The notes beneath the pieces are model-generated. The model was not told where the DNA came from. It saw only the letters and a list, made by a program, of their open reading frames with translations, and did no database searches. A program made the translations under genes and the position numbers. Shown here piece by piece: positions 1-8,447 of a stretch of DNA of 64,000 nucleotides (position 1 is its first letter; every line of letters starts with the position of its first letter). The stretch is from contig CAVWCW010000002.1 in assembly GCA_963753615.1 (NCBI GenBank), positions 362,113 to 426,112 of the forward strand, read 5' to 3'. The DNA is from CAVWCW01 sp963753615. Lineage in GTDB: Bacteria > Pseudomonadota > Gammaproteobacteria > Chromatiales > Chromatiaceae.

Positions 1-245
1 CCTGGCTTGGTGCCTTCGGCCTGGTCTTCAGCCTGGTGTTGACCCTGCAGACCCTCTGGTACCACTGGCAGGGGCTGGCGGAGGAGGGGTTTCCAACCGT
101 TATCCTGCTGATCCTGGGCATGGGCAGCATGATCCTGCTGGGGCTGGGACTGATCGGCGAGTATGTCGCCGAGATCTATATCGAGGTCAAGCGCCGTCCC
201 AGCTATATCGTCAGCGAGCGCACTGGCGAGCCGCCTGTCAAATAA
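1..245 (+). CDS. C-terminal end of a polyprenyl-phosphate glycosyltransferase (partial)
   Basis: Only the last 80 or so codons are present; the gene enters from the left edge, in the frame that starts at base 3. The visible part has two hydrophobic segments around a short loop, then a basic tail ending RRPSYIVSERTGEPPVK. The GLGLIGEYVAEIYIEVKRRP pattern is typical of the membrane end of family 2 glycosyltransferases of the DPM1/GtrB/ArnC type, which load a sugar onto a polyprenyl phosphate at the inner membrane. The catalytic domain lies outside the window, so the sugar is unknown. It converges on the acyltransferase gene and overlaps its end by 8 bases. Confidence 0.75.
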   Translation, partial: WLGAFGLVFSLVLTLQTLWYHWQGLAEEGFPTVILLILGMGSMILLGLGLIGEYVAEIYIEVKRRPSYIVSERTGEPPVK

Positions 246-1268
246 TGCGGCGCAGATAGGGCACACGTTGGATCAGCCAGGCACTGGCCAGGGACAGCAG
301 AAAGCTGACCAGGGTGACCAGGGGCACCGCGAGGGCCGGGGCGAAGGCGTTTGGACCCAGCCCCGCCAGTTGCAGCAGGTCGATGTATACCGGGTGGATC
401 AGATACACCCCGAGGCTCAGGCCGGCCAGGCGGCGGCCGGCCACCGGGTTGACGATCGGCTTGTCGAGACGCCTCAGCAGCACCAGGATGGCGAGCGACA
501 TCGGGATCAGGGTGACGCTCAGGTAGCCGTAGAAATAGAACCCGGCGGTGCCACCCGCATAGCGACTGAGGGCGTAGCAGCCGACGGCGGTGGCCAGCAC
601 CATGAGCAGAAATACGCCGCCGCTGAGCCAGGGGTTGGGTAGTGAGCGGGCGCCGGCGATCAGGTGGCCGGCGAAGAAATAGGGTAGAAAGTACAGGAAC
701 CAGCTGGTGACCAGCGGCGTACTGCCGGGCCCTAATTCGTAGTGGGCGTGGCCAATCGAGGCCAGCAGGAACATGGCCGCAGTGAGCAGCCGGAGTTCCC
801 CCGCGTCGATCCGCGCACGACTCGCCGCAGGAAGGGCACGAACAGGTACAGCGGCACCAGCATGTACAGGAACCAGAGGTGATAGTAGGGCACCCCGGTG
901 ACCGTGCTCATCGCCAAGGCGCTCCAATCCGGGGACTGGCCCCGCAGCTTGAACAACCCGGTCCAGAGCACGAAGAACGGGATCCAGAACAGGCAGGGAA
1001 TCAGCACTCGGGAGGCGCGCTTGCGGTAGAACTGCCCCAGTGGTTCCTCCTTGTGGGGCGCCAGCAGCAGGGCCCCGCTGACCATCACGAACGCCGGCAC
1101 GCACCAGCGCCCCAGGGAATCGTAGAGATTGCCTGCCCACCAGGCGGTGCTGCCCAGCGTCACCGGCCCGGCGACGATGGGGGTGGCGGTGTGCAACAGT
1201 ACCACCGCCAGGGCGGCGAGCACCCGCGTACTGTCGGTCCAGATCAGGGATTCGGGCGGTCGATGCAT
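238..1268 (-). pseudogene. Acyltransferase family 3 (OafA/NodX type), frameshifted
   Basis: Two minus-strand reading frames together encode one integral membrane acyltransferase of family 3 (PF01757), which O-acetylates or otherwise acylates surface sugars. The first (start 1268) opens WTDSTRVLAALAVVLLHT, a standard start including the conserved membrane His, and runs to FVPFLRRVVR. The second resumes RIDAGELRLLTAAMF and carries the remaining membrane helices to 238. The switch falls near 811-815 and is explained by one missing base: restoring it turns VVRGSTRG into VVRRIDAGE. About 343 residues in all, a normal family length. Either a sequence error or a recent inactivating mutation. It lies in a surface-glycan cluster, which suits the family. 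Confidence 0.75.
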
Positions 1269-1297
1269 ACTGGGTCAGCCTCGCTCAGGCGCGCATC

Positions 1298-2740
1298 TCA
1301 GACCGCCAGCCACAGCAGGGCCACCCCCAGCAGGCCAAGCCATTGGCTGCGTCGGTCGCTGAGTGCGAATACCACCGGGTCCTCGTGCAACTCGCCCCGG
1401 ACCGCCAGCAGCCAGGTGCGGCTGATCAGGTAGAGCAGCAGCGGACACAGCAGCCAGATCAGCTCGGGATGGCTATACAGGGCCACGACGTTGTCGCCGT
1501 TGATGTAGAGGGCCAGCACCAGCACCGCCAGGTAGCCGCTGGCGGTGCCGAACTGTGAGAGCAGCGGCAGATCTTCGGCCCGGTAGCCGCGCCCGAAGCC
1601 CGGCGCCTGGCCTGGCTGGGCGAGACTTGCGAGTTCGGTATAGCGCTTGACCAGGGCCAGGCTCAGAAACAGGAACATGGAAAACGCCAGCAGCCAGAAC
1701 GAGGGGGTTACCGATACCGCGGCCGCCCCGGCGAGAATGCGCAGCGTATAGAGCCCGGCCAGCGTCAGCACGTCGATCAGGGCGCCGCCCTTGAGCCAGA
1801 GCGAATAGGCCAGGGTGCCCAGGTAGTACAGCCCGAGAAAGGCGGCGAAGGCCCAGGGCAGGGCCAGCGCCAGGGCGAAGCTGAGCAGCAGCAGGAGCGG
1901 GATCAGCAACAGGCCTCGGGCGGGCGCCAGGGCCCCCGAGGCGAAAGGTCGCCGGCGCTTGCTCGGGTGGCGCCGGTCGGCGGGCAGGTCCAGCAGGTCG
2001 TTGAGCAGGTAGACGCTGGAGGCGCACAGGCAGAAGCTGAAGAACGCGAGCAGCGCCTGGCCCAGGAGCACCGGCTCGTGCAGCCGGTGTGCCATGGCCA
2101 GCGGCACGAACAGGAGCAGGTTCTTAACCCATTGGTTGAGCCGCAAGGCCCGTGCATACAGGGCCAGACCCCGCCCGGGCGGCGCTTCGAATACCCGTTC
2201 GATGGGGGTGCCCAGGCGCTCCGCGGTAGCCCGCAACCGGGGCGGGACGGCCACGAGCACTATGGCCCCGGCCCGGGCCCAGATCGGCAGGTCGACCCCG
2301 GAATCGCCCGCGTAGGCGAAGCCCCGCGGTCCGAATTCCTGTTCGAGCCGGGCCAGCTTGAGCGCACCGGAGAGGTTGCTACGCTCATCGCTGGCGAGCA
2401 CCGCATCGAACAGCCCCAGGTGCAGAGCCACCGCTTCCGCGGGCCGGATATGCGAGGCGGTGGCCAGTACCAGTTGACGGCCCGTCGCCCGCTGCTGGCG
2501 CAGGTAGGCGACCAGGTCCTCGCGATAGGGCAACAGGCTGGGGTCCAGTTCCACCCGGGCCGCGATCTCGGCCTTGAACCGGGCCTTGCCTCCCAGCAGC
2601 CACCAGGGCAGCAACAACAGATAGAACAGGTTGCGCTTGAGCAGGGCGAACAGGCTTTCGATCAGCAGGTCGCTGCTCACCAGGGTTCCGTCGAGGTCGA
2701 CGCACAGGGGCGGCGCGGGGGCGGTGCGATCCGGGCTCAT
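1298..2740 (-). CDS. HAD phosphatase-UbiA prenyltransferase fusion
   Basis: A 480-residue fusion. Residues 1-200 form a HAD hydrolase domain with the nucleophile motif DLDGT at 15-19. The rest is a multi-span UbiA prenyltransferase with the diagnostic prenyl-diphosphate site NDLLDLPADRRHP near 245-258, followed by KRRRPFASG. The closest described relatives are decaprenyl-phosphate phosphoribosyltransferase-like proteins that make polyprenyl-linked pentose; the HAD half could dephosphorylate the product, as in arabinogalactan precursor synthesis. That substrate is inference; only the fold assignments are secure. Its start overlaps the end of the upstream flippase-like gene by 4 bases, so the two are probably co-translated, which suggests a shared role in lipid-linked sugar supply. 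Confidence 0.82.
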   Translation of the reverse strand: MSPDRTAPAPPLCVDLDGTLVSSDLLIESLFALLKRNLFYLLLLPWWLLGGKARFKAEIAARVELDPSLLPYREDLVAYLRQQRATGRQLVLATASHIRPAEAVALHLGLFDAVLASDERSNLSGALKLARLEQEFGPRGFAYAGDSGVDLPIWARAGAIVLVAVPPRLRATAERLGTPIERVFEAPPGRGLALYARALRLNQWVKNLLLFVPLAMAHRLHEPVLLGQALLAFFSFCLCASSVYLLNDLLDLPADRRHPSKRRRPFASGALAPARGLLLIPLLLLLSFALALALPWAFAAFLGLYYLGTLAYSLWLKGGALIDVLTLAGLYTLRILAGAAAVSVTPSFWLLAFSMFLFLSLALVKRYTELASLAQPGQAPGFGRGYRAEDLPLLSQFGTASGYLAVLVLALYINGDNVVALYSHPELIWLLCPLLLYLISRTWLLAVRGELHEDPVVFALSDRRSQWLGLLGVALLWLAV

Positions 2741-3714
2741 GGGGCGGTGGGCGGGGACGCCTGCCCCGGTTGCGGGGCGTCGGCAATCCCCAGAACGGCC
2801 AGCGCCAGCGCCCCCAAGGCCACTGCGAACCAGAGGCTTACCAGCCGGTAGATCAGGGTAGCGGCCACCGCTGTGGGAGCGTCCGCGCCGCTCGCCAGCA
2901 GCATCAGGCCCATGGCAGCCTCAGTGCTGCCGAGGCCGCCCGGGATAAAGGAAAGCGCCCCGGCCAGCAGGCTCAGGGCATAGATGCCCAGTGCCAGGGT
3001 CGGCGCCGCGGGCAACTCCAGGTATTGCAGCAAGAGGTAGAAACCGAGTCCCTCGGCGCTCCAGGCGAGCAGGCCGACCCCGAGCCCGGCCCAGAGAACA
3101 GGGCCCCGCAGCAGTCGGGCCGAAGCCCGCAGCAGGTCCAGCCCGTGCCGCAGCAGGGCCTGGAGACGTCCGGGCCGCAGGCGACCGGCAGCGCGGGACA
3201 GGGTCCGTTGCAGCCCGGGGTGCTGGGCCAACGGCAGCAGGACCAGGATCAGCGCCGCCGCCAGCGCCAGCAACCAGCGCCCTTGGGGAAACACCAGCGC
3301 GCCGGCCAGTGCCAGCAGCAGCATCGCCACCAAGTCCAGCAGCCGCTCCGAGAACAGAGCCGCCAGGCTTTGCGCATAGCCCACCCCCCGCTGCTTGAGG
3401 TACAGGGAACGTACCGCCTCCCCCGCCTTCCCGGGCGTGATGGTAAAGGCGAAGCCGCCGAGGTAGCAGAGCAGGCTGGGGAGGGTCGGTATCCGGTGCC
3501 CCAATTGCCGCAGGTAGCCCTGCCAGCGCAGGAAGCGCAGCGCATACCCGAGCGCCGAAAGCCCCAGCAGCAGGGCCCAGCCCGCTGGGCCGAGGCGCGA
3601 GGCCGCGGCACTCACCGCCTGCAGGTCGGCCAGCGCAACGGGCACGCCATACAGCACTAGCGCAATCAGGACGGACCAGAGGAGGAGCCGGACCAGCCGG
3701 TGGCGGGGACCCAT
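2737..3714 (-). CDS. Flippase-like membrane protein (LPG synthase TM family, UPF0104)
   Basis: A 325-residue membrane protein with six to eight predicted helices. It has the family signatures FTITPGKAGEAVRSLYL (about residue 95), SERLLDLVAM, and near the C-terminus FIPGGLGSTEAAMG. These match PF03706, the transmembrane domain of lysylphosphatidylglycerol synthases and of stand-alone AglD2/YbhN-like proteins. No synthetase domain is attached, so lipid aminoacylation is unlikely; stand-alone members are often proposed to help move polyprenyl-linked sugars across the membrane. It is the first gene of a two-gene unit with the HAD-UbiA gene. The intergenic stretch 3715-3873 separates it from a divergent glycosyltransferase gene. 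Confidence 0.8.
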   Translation of the reverse strand: MGPRHRLVRLLLWSVLIALVLYGVPVALADLQAVSAAASRLGPAGWALLLGLSALGYALRFLRWQGYLRQLGHRIPTLPSLLCYLGGFAFTITPGKAGEAVRSLYLKQRGVGYAQSLAALFSERLLDLVAMLLLALAGALVFPQGRWLLALAAALILVLLPLAQHPGLQRTLSRAAGRLRPGRLQALLRHGLDLLRASARLLRGPVLWAGLGVGLLAWSAEGLGFYLLLQYLELPAAPTLALGIYALSLLAGALSFIPGGLGSTEAAMGLMLLASGADAPTAVAATLIYRLVSLWFAVALGALALAVLGIADAPQPGQASPPTAP

Positions 3715-3873
3715 GTGCGGAATTTTGCTGCCTCGGCAAAGGGTTCCAATCTAATCGGCACCCCTTGCTGGGTCAAGCGGCGGGCCTCGCGCCCATTCTG
3801 GTGAGCCTGTCGGGACCCTCAAACATGCTATTCTTTTCTCCTCCATGAACGGGCCGCACGAACCAGATCTTCC

Positions 3874-5151
3874 ATGACCGCCGCACCCCCTGCGCCCGCC
3901 CGGGGCCGGCTGGGTTTCGTCCTGTCCGCTCTGGCCCTGGCCCTGCTCTGGCTGTTTTGGATGCAGGGTCTGATGGTTACCCCGGTCTGGGACGAAACCA
4001 ACTTCCTCAATAATCTGCGGGGTCTGGGCTCCTGGGGCGAACTGGTGCGGGCGGCCTGGATCGAGCTGCCCATCGTGCGCCCGATCCCGCTGACCGTCTA
4101 CGGCAGCCTGCTGCGTTGGTTCCCGGAGCTCGAGGGCTGGGCCCTGCTGCGCGGGTTCAACCAGCTGCTGCTGCTGGGCGCGTTCGGCCTGCTGCTCGGC
4201 TATGTGCGCCGGTTACGGGGGGAAGCCCCGGCCCGGGATTTGCTGTTTCTAGGCCTGTTCCTGTTTTCCGCCGGAGCTGTGTTGACCGGCAGCTGGTTCG
4301 CCCAGATGTTCGATGCCTGGGCCCTGCTGCTGCTGGCGGCCGGGTTGTGGTTGCTTTCGCGCCACGCCCCCTGGGCGGCGGGGGTCGCTTTCGCCCTGGG
4401 CTTCCTCTGCAAAGAGGTGGCGGCCCTGATCTTTCCGTTTCTGTTGTTCCTCTACCTGTTCCAGATCCACCCGCGCCGGGAACTGCTGCGCGCCGGGGGG
4501 GTGGCCGCTGCCGCGTTTCTGCTCTACCTGCTGGTGCGCTCCAGCCGCATGCCGCTCGGTTCCGCAGACGACATCCACCGCTTCGACTGGGAGATCCTGC
4601 CCGAGCAGTTGCTCGCCTTTGCCGATCTGCTGCCGTTCCAGATTCACCTGGTGCCGCCACTGCTCGGGGTGGCCATCCTGGTGGCGGCTGTGCTCGCGGC
4701 CCGGCGCCCGGCGGTGGCGGTCGGGGCGCTGCTGCTGGTCGGCGCCGGTGGCGTCATCTACCTCGGCATGCTGCATCAGGGGCCGGTGGGTCTGATCAAC
4801 GCGGTCTCGGTGTTTCAGCCCCGGCTGTTTCTGGTGCCGTCAGTCCTGTTCGCTCTGGTTCTGATGCTGACGGCCCGCGTCGCCTGGCTGCCGTTGTTGC
4901 TGCTGCTGCCGGCGACCCTGTTCGGGGCTTGGCAACAGCATGCGCGCTACCAGGAGTTTCAGGCCGTCTACGCCGAGATGCTCGACCGCAGCCGCGAACT
5001 GGGCCGGCCGCTACGCGTCTGGATCCCGTCCGGTGGTGGTATCCAGGCCAACCGTTGGCGCAGCGCCGACGGGGCGGAGTACGCGACCGGCGACTTTCCG
5101 GACCCGGACCTGCGCCTCGATTCCAGCCGCGGGCGGTTGCTGCCGCCCTGA
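3874..5151 (+). CDS. GT-C-like polytopic membrane glycosyltransferase candidate
   Basis: A 425-residue protein, mostly hydrophobic, with roughly ten predicted helices. After the first helix it has an acidic pair in the motif VWDETNF (D40, E41), the position where GT-C glycosyltransferases keep their catalytic acidic residues in the first periplasmic loop. No close named family is recognised. The C-terminal 60 residues are soluble and end in a periplasmic-type tail. The setting, between lipid-carrier genes and a large GT2 protein, supports a sugar transferase using a polyprenyl-phosphate sugar, such as the product of the HAD-UbiA protein; this is inference. Upstream, TATTCT near 3830 is a possible -10 box. 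Confidence 0.6.
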   Translation: MTAAPPAPARGRLGFVLSALALALLWLFWMQGLMVTPVWDETNFLNNLRGLGSWGELVRAAWIELPIVRPIPLTVYGSLLRWFPELEGWALLRGFNQLLLLGAFGLLLGYVRRLRGEAPARDLLFLGLFLFSAGAVLTGSWFAQMFDAWALLLLAAGLWLLSRHAPWAAGVAFALGFLCKEVAALIFPFLLFLYLFQIHPRRELLRAGGVAAAAFLLYLLVRSSRMPLGSADDIHRFDWEILPEQLLAFADLLPFQIHLVPPLLGVAILVAAVLAARRPAVAVGALLLVGAGGVIYLGMLHQGPVGLINAVSVFQPRLFLVPSVLFALVLMLTARVAWLPLLLLLPATLFGAWQQHARYQEFQAVYAEMLDRSRELGRPLRVWIPSGGGIQANRWRSADGAEYATGDFPDPDLRLDSSRGRLLPP

Positions 5152-5308
5152 GGTTGCGGCAGCGGCTTCTCATCGCGAGGGTGCTACTTTACTATATGCG
5201 GTTTTATCCGCTCCCGCGGCCGGCCCGTGCCCCGGCCCTTTCGTCTGCCGCCAACCGACGCCGGCGCTGGGCGGGCTGCGGTGCCCGTTTTCCACCGCCA
5301 GGCCAGCC

Positions 5309-8300
5309 ATGACCCTGAACTACGACTTCAAGCTCGACCTCGATGTGGTCAACAATTCCCATACCCAGCTAATCCGGCGCATTCCCCGGGGCGCTCGGGT
5401 ACTGGAGCTCGGTTGCGCCACCGGTTATATGTCCGAGTACCTGCGCGATGAGCTGGGCTGCACCGTGGTAGGGGTGGAGTACGATGCCGATGCGGCGGCC
5501 CAGGCGGAGGCCCGGTGCGATCGGGTGATCGTCGCCGATCTCGAGTCCCCGGACTGGCGGCAGGCCCTGGACGGGGAACGCTTCGATGTGGTCACTTGCG
5601 CCGACGTGATCGAGCACCTGCGCGATCCCCATGCGCTGCTCGAGGCGCTGCCGGAATACATGGAGCCGGAGGGCCGGATGCTGGCCTCGATCCCCAACAG
5701 CGCCCACGCCTCGATTCGCCTGCAGCTCCTGGAAGGGCGGCTGACCTATCAGGATACCGGCATTCTCGATCGCACCCATCTGCACTTCTATACCCAGGAC
5801 TCGGTGCGCAGCCTCTTCTCCGCCGCCGGCTACCGGGTCGACGAGCTGAGCTACACCTTCCAGGACCTGGCCGATTCGGTGATCCGGGAGCGCTTGGAAC
5901 GTATGGGGCTCGAGCCAAGCGAGCGGACCTTCAGCCTGCTGCATGCGCCGGATGCGGCCGCCTTTCAGTTTATAGTCAACGCCCGCCCGCCGGCGTCTGA
6001 CCAGCCTTTGGGGGTGATTCCGGAGATCAGCGACGATCCCCTGACCGATTCGCTGGAGGTGCATCGCAATCTGCTGGGGCAGCTGCACGAGAGTCAGCAG
6101 GTTGCGATTACCCGCGGCACCATGATCGAAGAGCGGGATCAGGCACTGGCCCAGCAGCACCAGGCGCTGACCGAGCGGGCCAGGCTCCTGGAACAGCAGC
6201 GTGAGCTGGTCGCGGCCCGTGAGCGGGAGCTCGAGCGCCGCCAAGCGTTGCTGGGCGACAGGAACAACCAACTGGCGGAGCAGCAGAAGACCCTGGAGGC
6301 CCTGCGCCAGCAGTTGCAGGCGAGCCGCGCCAAGGCCGACGGGCTGGAGCGGGCCCTGGAGAAAATCAATCGCGAGCATGCGCGGGTGCGGGCCGACCTG
6401 GCCGCCCACAGCCGCAGTCTGCAGCAGGTGCTCAACAGCACCGGCTGGCGCCTGTGGCGCAAACTGACCATCCCGGTGCGGGCCTGGCGCCGGCTCAAGC
6501 CTTACCTGGCCTTTGCGCTGCGCAATCCGGGGCGGGCCTGGGACATGGGCCGCACCGCCTGGTTCGTCTGGCGCTCCGGGGGCACGGCGGCGCTGCGCCG
6601 CCGCCTGAGCGCCGCCGACCGGCATGCAGCCCATGCCGGCAGCCCCGACTACCAGGCCTGGATTCGACGCTACGAGCGCTACAGCGCCGAGCAGATCGGC
6701 GACATGCGGACATGGGTCGAGGCGCTCAAGCAGCCACCGCGCATCAGTATCGTGATGCCGGTCTACAATGCGCCGGAGCGCTGGCTCCGGGAGGCCCTGG
6801 ATTCGGTGCTGGCCCAGCTCTACCCCTACTGGGAGCTGTGCATCGCCGATGACCGCTCTAGCCAGGGCCGGGTCCGGGAGGTGCTGGAGGAATACCGGCA
6901 ACGCGACCGCCGCATAAAGCTGTGCTTGCGGGAGCGCAACGGCCATATCTCGGCCGCCTCCAACAGCGCCCTGGAACTGGCCAGCGGCGAGTTCTTGGCC
7001 TTTATGGACCAGGACGACCTGCTCTCCGAGTACGCCCTCTATTATGTCGCCCAAGCCATTCAGGAGAACCCGGAAGCAGGCCTGATCTACTCCGACGAGG
7101 ACAAAATCGACGCCAAGGGCGAGCGCTACGCGCACTACTTCAAGCCGGACTTCAATCCGGACTTGATGCTGTCTCACAATATGATCTGCCACCTCGGGGT
7201 CTACCGCCGCGCGCTGGTACAGGAACTGGGGGGCTTTCGCGAGGGCTTCGAGGGGGCCCAGGACTACGATCTGGCGCTGCGGGTGATCGCCCGTCTCAAG
7301 CCCGAGCAGATCCAGCACATTCCCCATATCCTCTATCATTGGCGGGCGATTCCCCAAAGCACCGCCTCGGGTGCCGAAGCCAAGCCTTATGCCATGGAAG
7401 CGGCCATCAAGGCCGTCGCGGAGTACCTGGAGGCGCGTGGAGTCGCCGGGGCCGAGGTGAGCCAATCGCCCCGCATCGAGGGCATGCTGCGGGTGCGCTA
7501 TCCGCTGCCCGAGCCGCCGCCCCTGGTCAGTATGATCATGCCCACGCGCAACGGTCTGGAGCTGATCCAGCGCTGTATCGAGAGCGTGCGCGAGCATACC
7601 AGGTACCCTAATTACGAGATCCTGGTGGTGGACAACAACAGCGACGATCCGGCCACCATCGAGTACCTGGAGACCGAAGCGGCGGCCGGCCGTATCCGGC
7701 TGGTCAAGTACCCGCACCCCTTCAATTTCTCGGCCATCAACAACTACGCGGTGCAATACGCCAAGGGCCAGGTCCTGGCGTTTATGAACAACGACCTGGA
7801 GGTGACCGACGGCGGTTGGCTGGACGAGATGCTGAGCCAGGCGGTGCGCCCGGAGATCGGCGCCGTGGGGGCCTGCCTGTGGTACCCCGACGACCGCCTT
7901 CAGCACGGCGGCGTAGTGCTCGGCCTGGGCGGGGTGGCCGGTCACGCGATGAAGATGATGCCGCGCGGAGCCAAGGGCTACAACGCCCGTGCGGTGCTGG
8001 TACAGAACTACTCCGCGGTCACTGCCGCCTGCCTGCTGGTGCGGCGCCGGGTGTTCGACGAGGTCGAGGGGTTTGACGAAAAGAACCTGCCGGTGGCCTT
8101 TAACGACGTCGACTTCTGCCTGCGCATCCGCGAACGGGGCTACCGCAACCTTTGGACCCCTTACGCGGAGTTGTATCACCATGAATCGGCCTCGCGGGGC
8201 CCGGAGGACACCCCGGAGAAGCAGCGCCGGTTCAAGAAGGAGATCGACTACATGCGCCGGACTTGGGGCCCCGCCCTGCAGCACGATCCGGCCTACAATC

Positions 8301-8341
8301 CCAATCTCACCGACCGCTCGGAGAACTTCGCCCTGCGCTGA
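5309..8341 (+). CDS. Methyltransferase-coiled coil-double GT2 glycosyltransferase
   Basis: A 1010-residue multidomain protein. Residues about 1-200 form a class I SAM methyltransferase: VLELGCATG (31-39), then DVVTCADVIEHL. Residues about 255-380 are a Gln/Arg/Glu-rich coiled coil. Two family 2 glycosyltransferase domains follow: the first from ISIVMPVYN (about 478) with MDQDD (about 565), the second from VSMIMPTRN (about 740) with FMNNDLE. Proteins of this design extend or methylate-cap O-antigen or capsule chains, with the coiled coil spacing the active sites as in WbdD-type length rulers; applying that here is inference. The frame is open upstream, but ATG 5309 was chosen because the methyltransferase homology starts just after it and the upstream codons read as low-complexity overlap with the previous gene. 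Confidence 0.85.
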   Translation: MTLNYDFKLDLDVVNNSHTQLIRRIPRGARVLELGCATGYMSEYLRDELGCTVVGVEYDADAAAQAEARCDRVIVADLESPDWRQALDGERFDVVTCADVIEHLRDPHALLEALPEYMEPEGRMLASIPNSAHASIRLQLLEGRLTYQDTGILDRTHLHFYTQDSVRSLFSAAGYRVDELSYTFQDLADSVIRERLERMGLEPSERTFSLLHAPDAAAFQFIVNARPPASDQPLGVIPEISDDPLTDSLEVHRNLLGQLHESQQVAITRGTMIEERDQALAQQHQALTERARLLEQQRELVAARERELERRQALLGDRNNQLAEQQKTLEALRQQLQASRAKADGLERALEKINREHARVRADLAAHSRSLQQVLNSTGWRLWRKLTIPVRAWRRLKPYLAFALRNPGRAWDMGRTAWFVWRSGGTAALRRRLSAADRHAAHAGSPDYQAWIRRYERYSAEQIGDMRTWVEALKQPPRISIVMPVYNAPERWLREALDSVLAQLYPYWELCIADDRSSQGRVREVLEEYRQRDRRIKLCLRERNGHISAASNSALELASGEFLAFMDQDDLLSEYALYYVAQAIQENPEAGLIYSDEDKIDAKGERYAHYFKPDFNPDLMLSHNMICHLGVYRRALVQELGGFREGFEGAQDYDLALRVIARLKPEQIQHIPHILYHWRAIPQSTASGAEAKPYAMEAAIKAVAEYLEARGVAGAEVSQSPRIEGMLRVRYPLPEPPPLVSMIMPTRNGLELIQRCIESVREHTRYPNYEILVVDNNSDDPATIEYLETEAAAGRIRLVKYPHPFNFSAINNYAVQYAKGQVLAFMNNDLEVTDGGWLDEMLSQAVRPEIGAVGACLWYPDDRLQHGGVVLGLGGVAGHAMKMMPRGAKGYNARAVLVQNYSAVTAACLLVRRRVFDEVEGFDEKNLPVAFNDVDFCLRIRERGYRNLWTPYAELYHHESASRGPEDTPEKQRRFKKEIDYMRRTWGPALQHDPAYNPNLTDRSENFALR

Positions 8342-8447
8342 AATCGGAGCCGAGCCCTGGATGGGGGAAGGCGCGAGCGGTCTCCATGGCCGGCCTCAGG
8401 CCCGCTTGGTACATTCGAATGTTTTGGATCTCTGCGGTACGCGAATC

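Noticed and set aside
4116..5312. 398-codon plus-strand frame within the GT-C-like gene
   Set aside because: Arg/Pro/Gly-rich shadow in another frame, with no membrane or domain pattern.
5369..8284. 971-codon open frame on the minus strand opposite the GT protein
   Set aside because: It mirrors the GT gene in a GC-rich region, with low-complexity His/Gln/Leu-rich translation and no motif. Chance open frames of this size are expected at this base composition.
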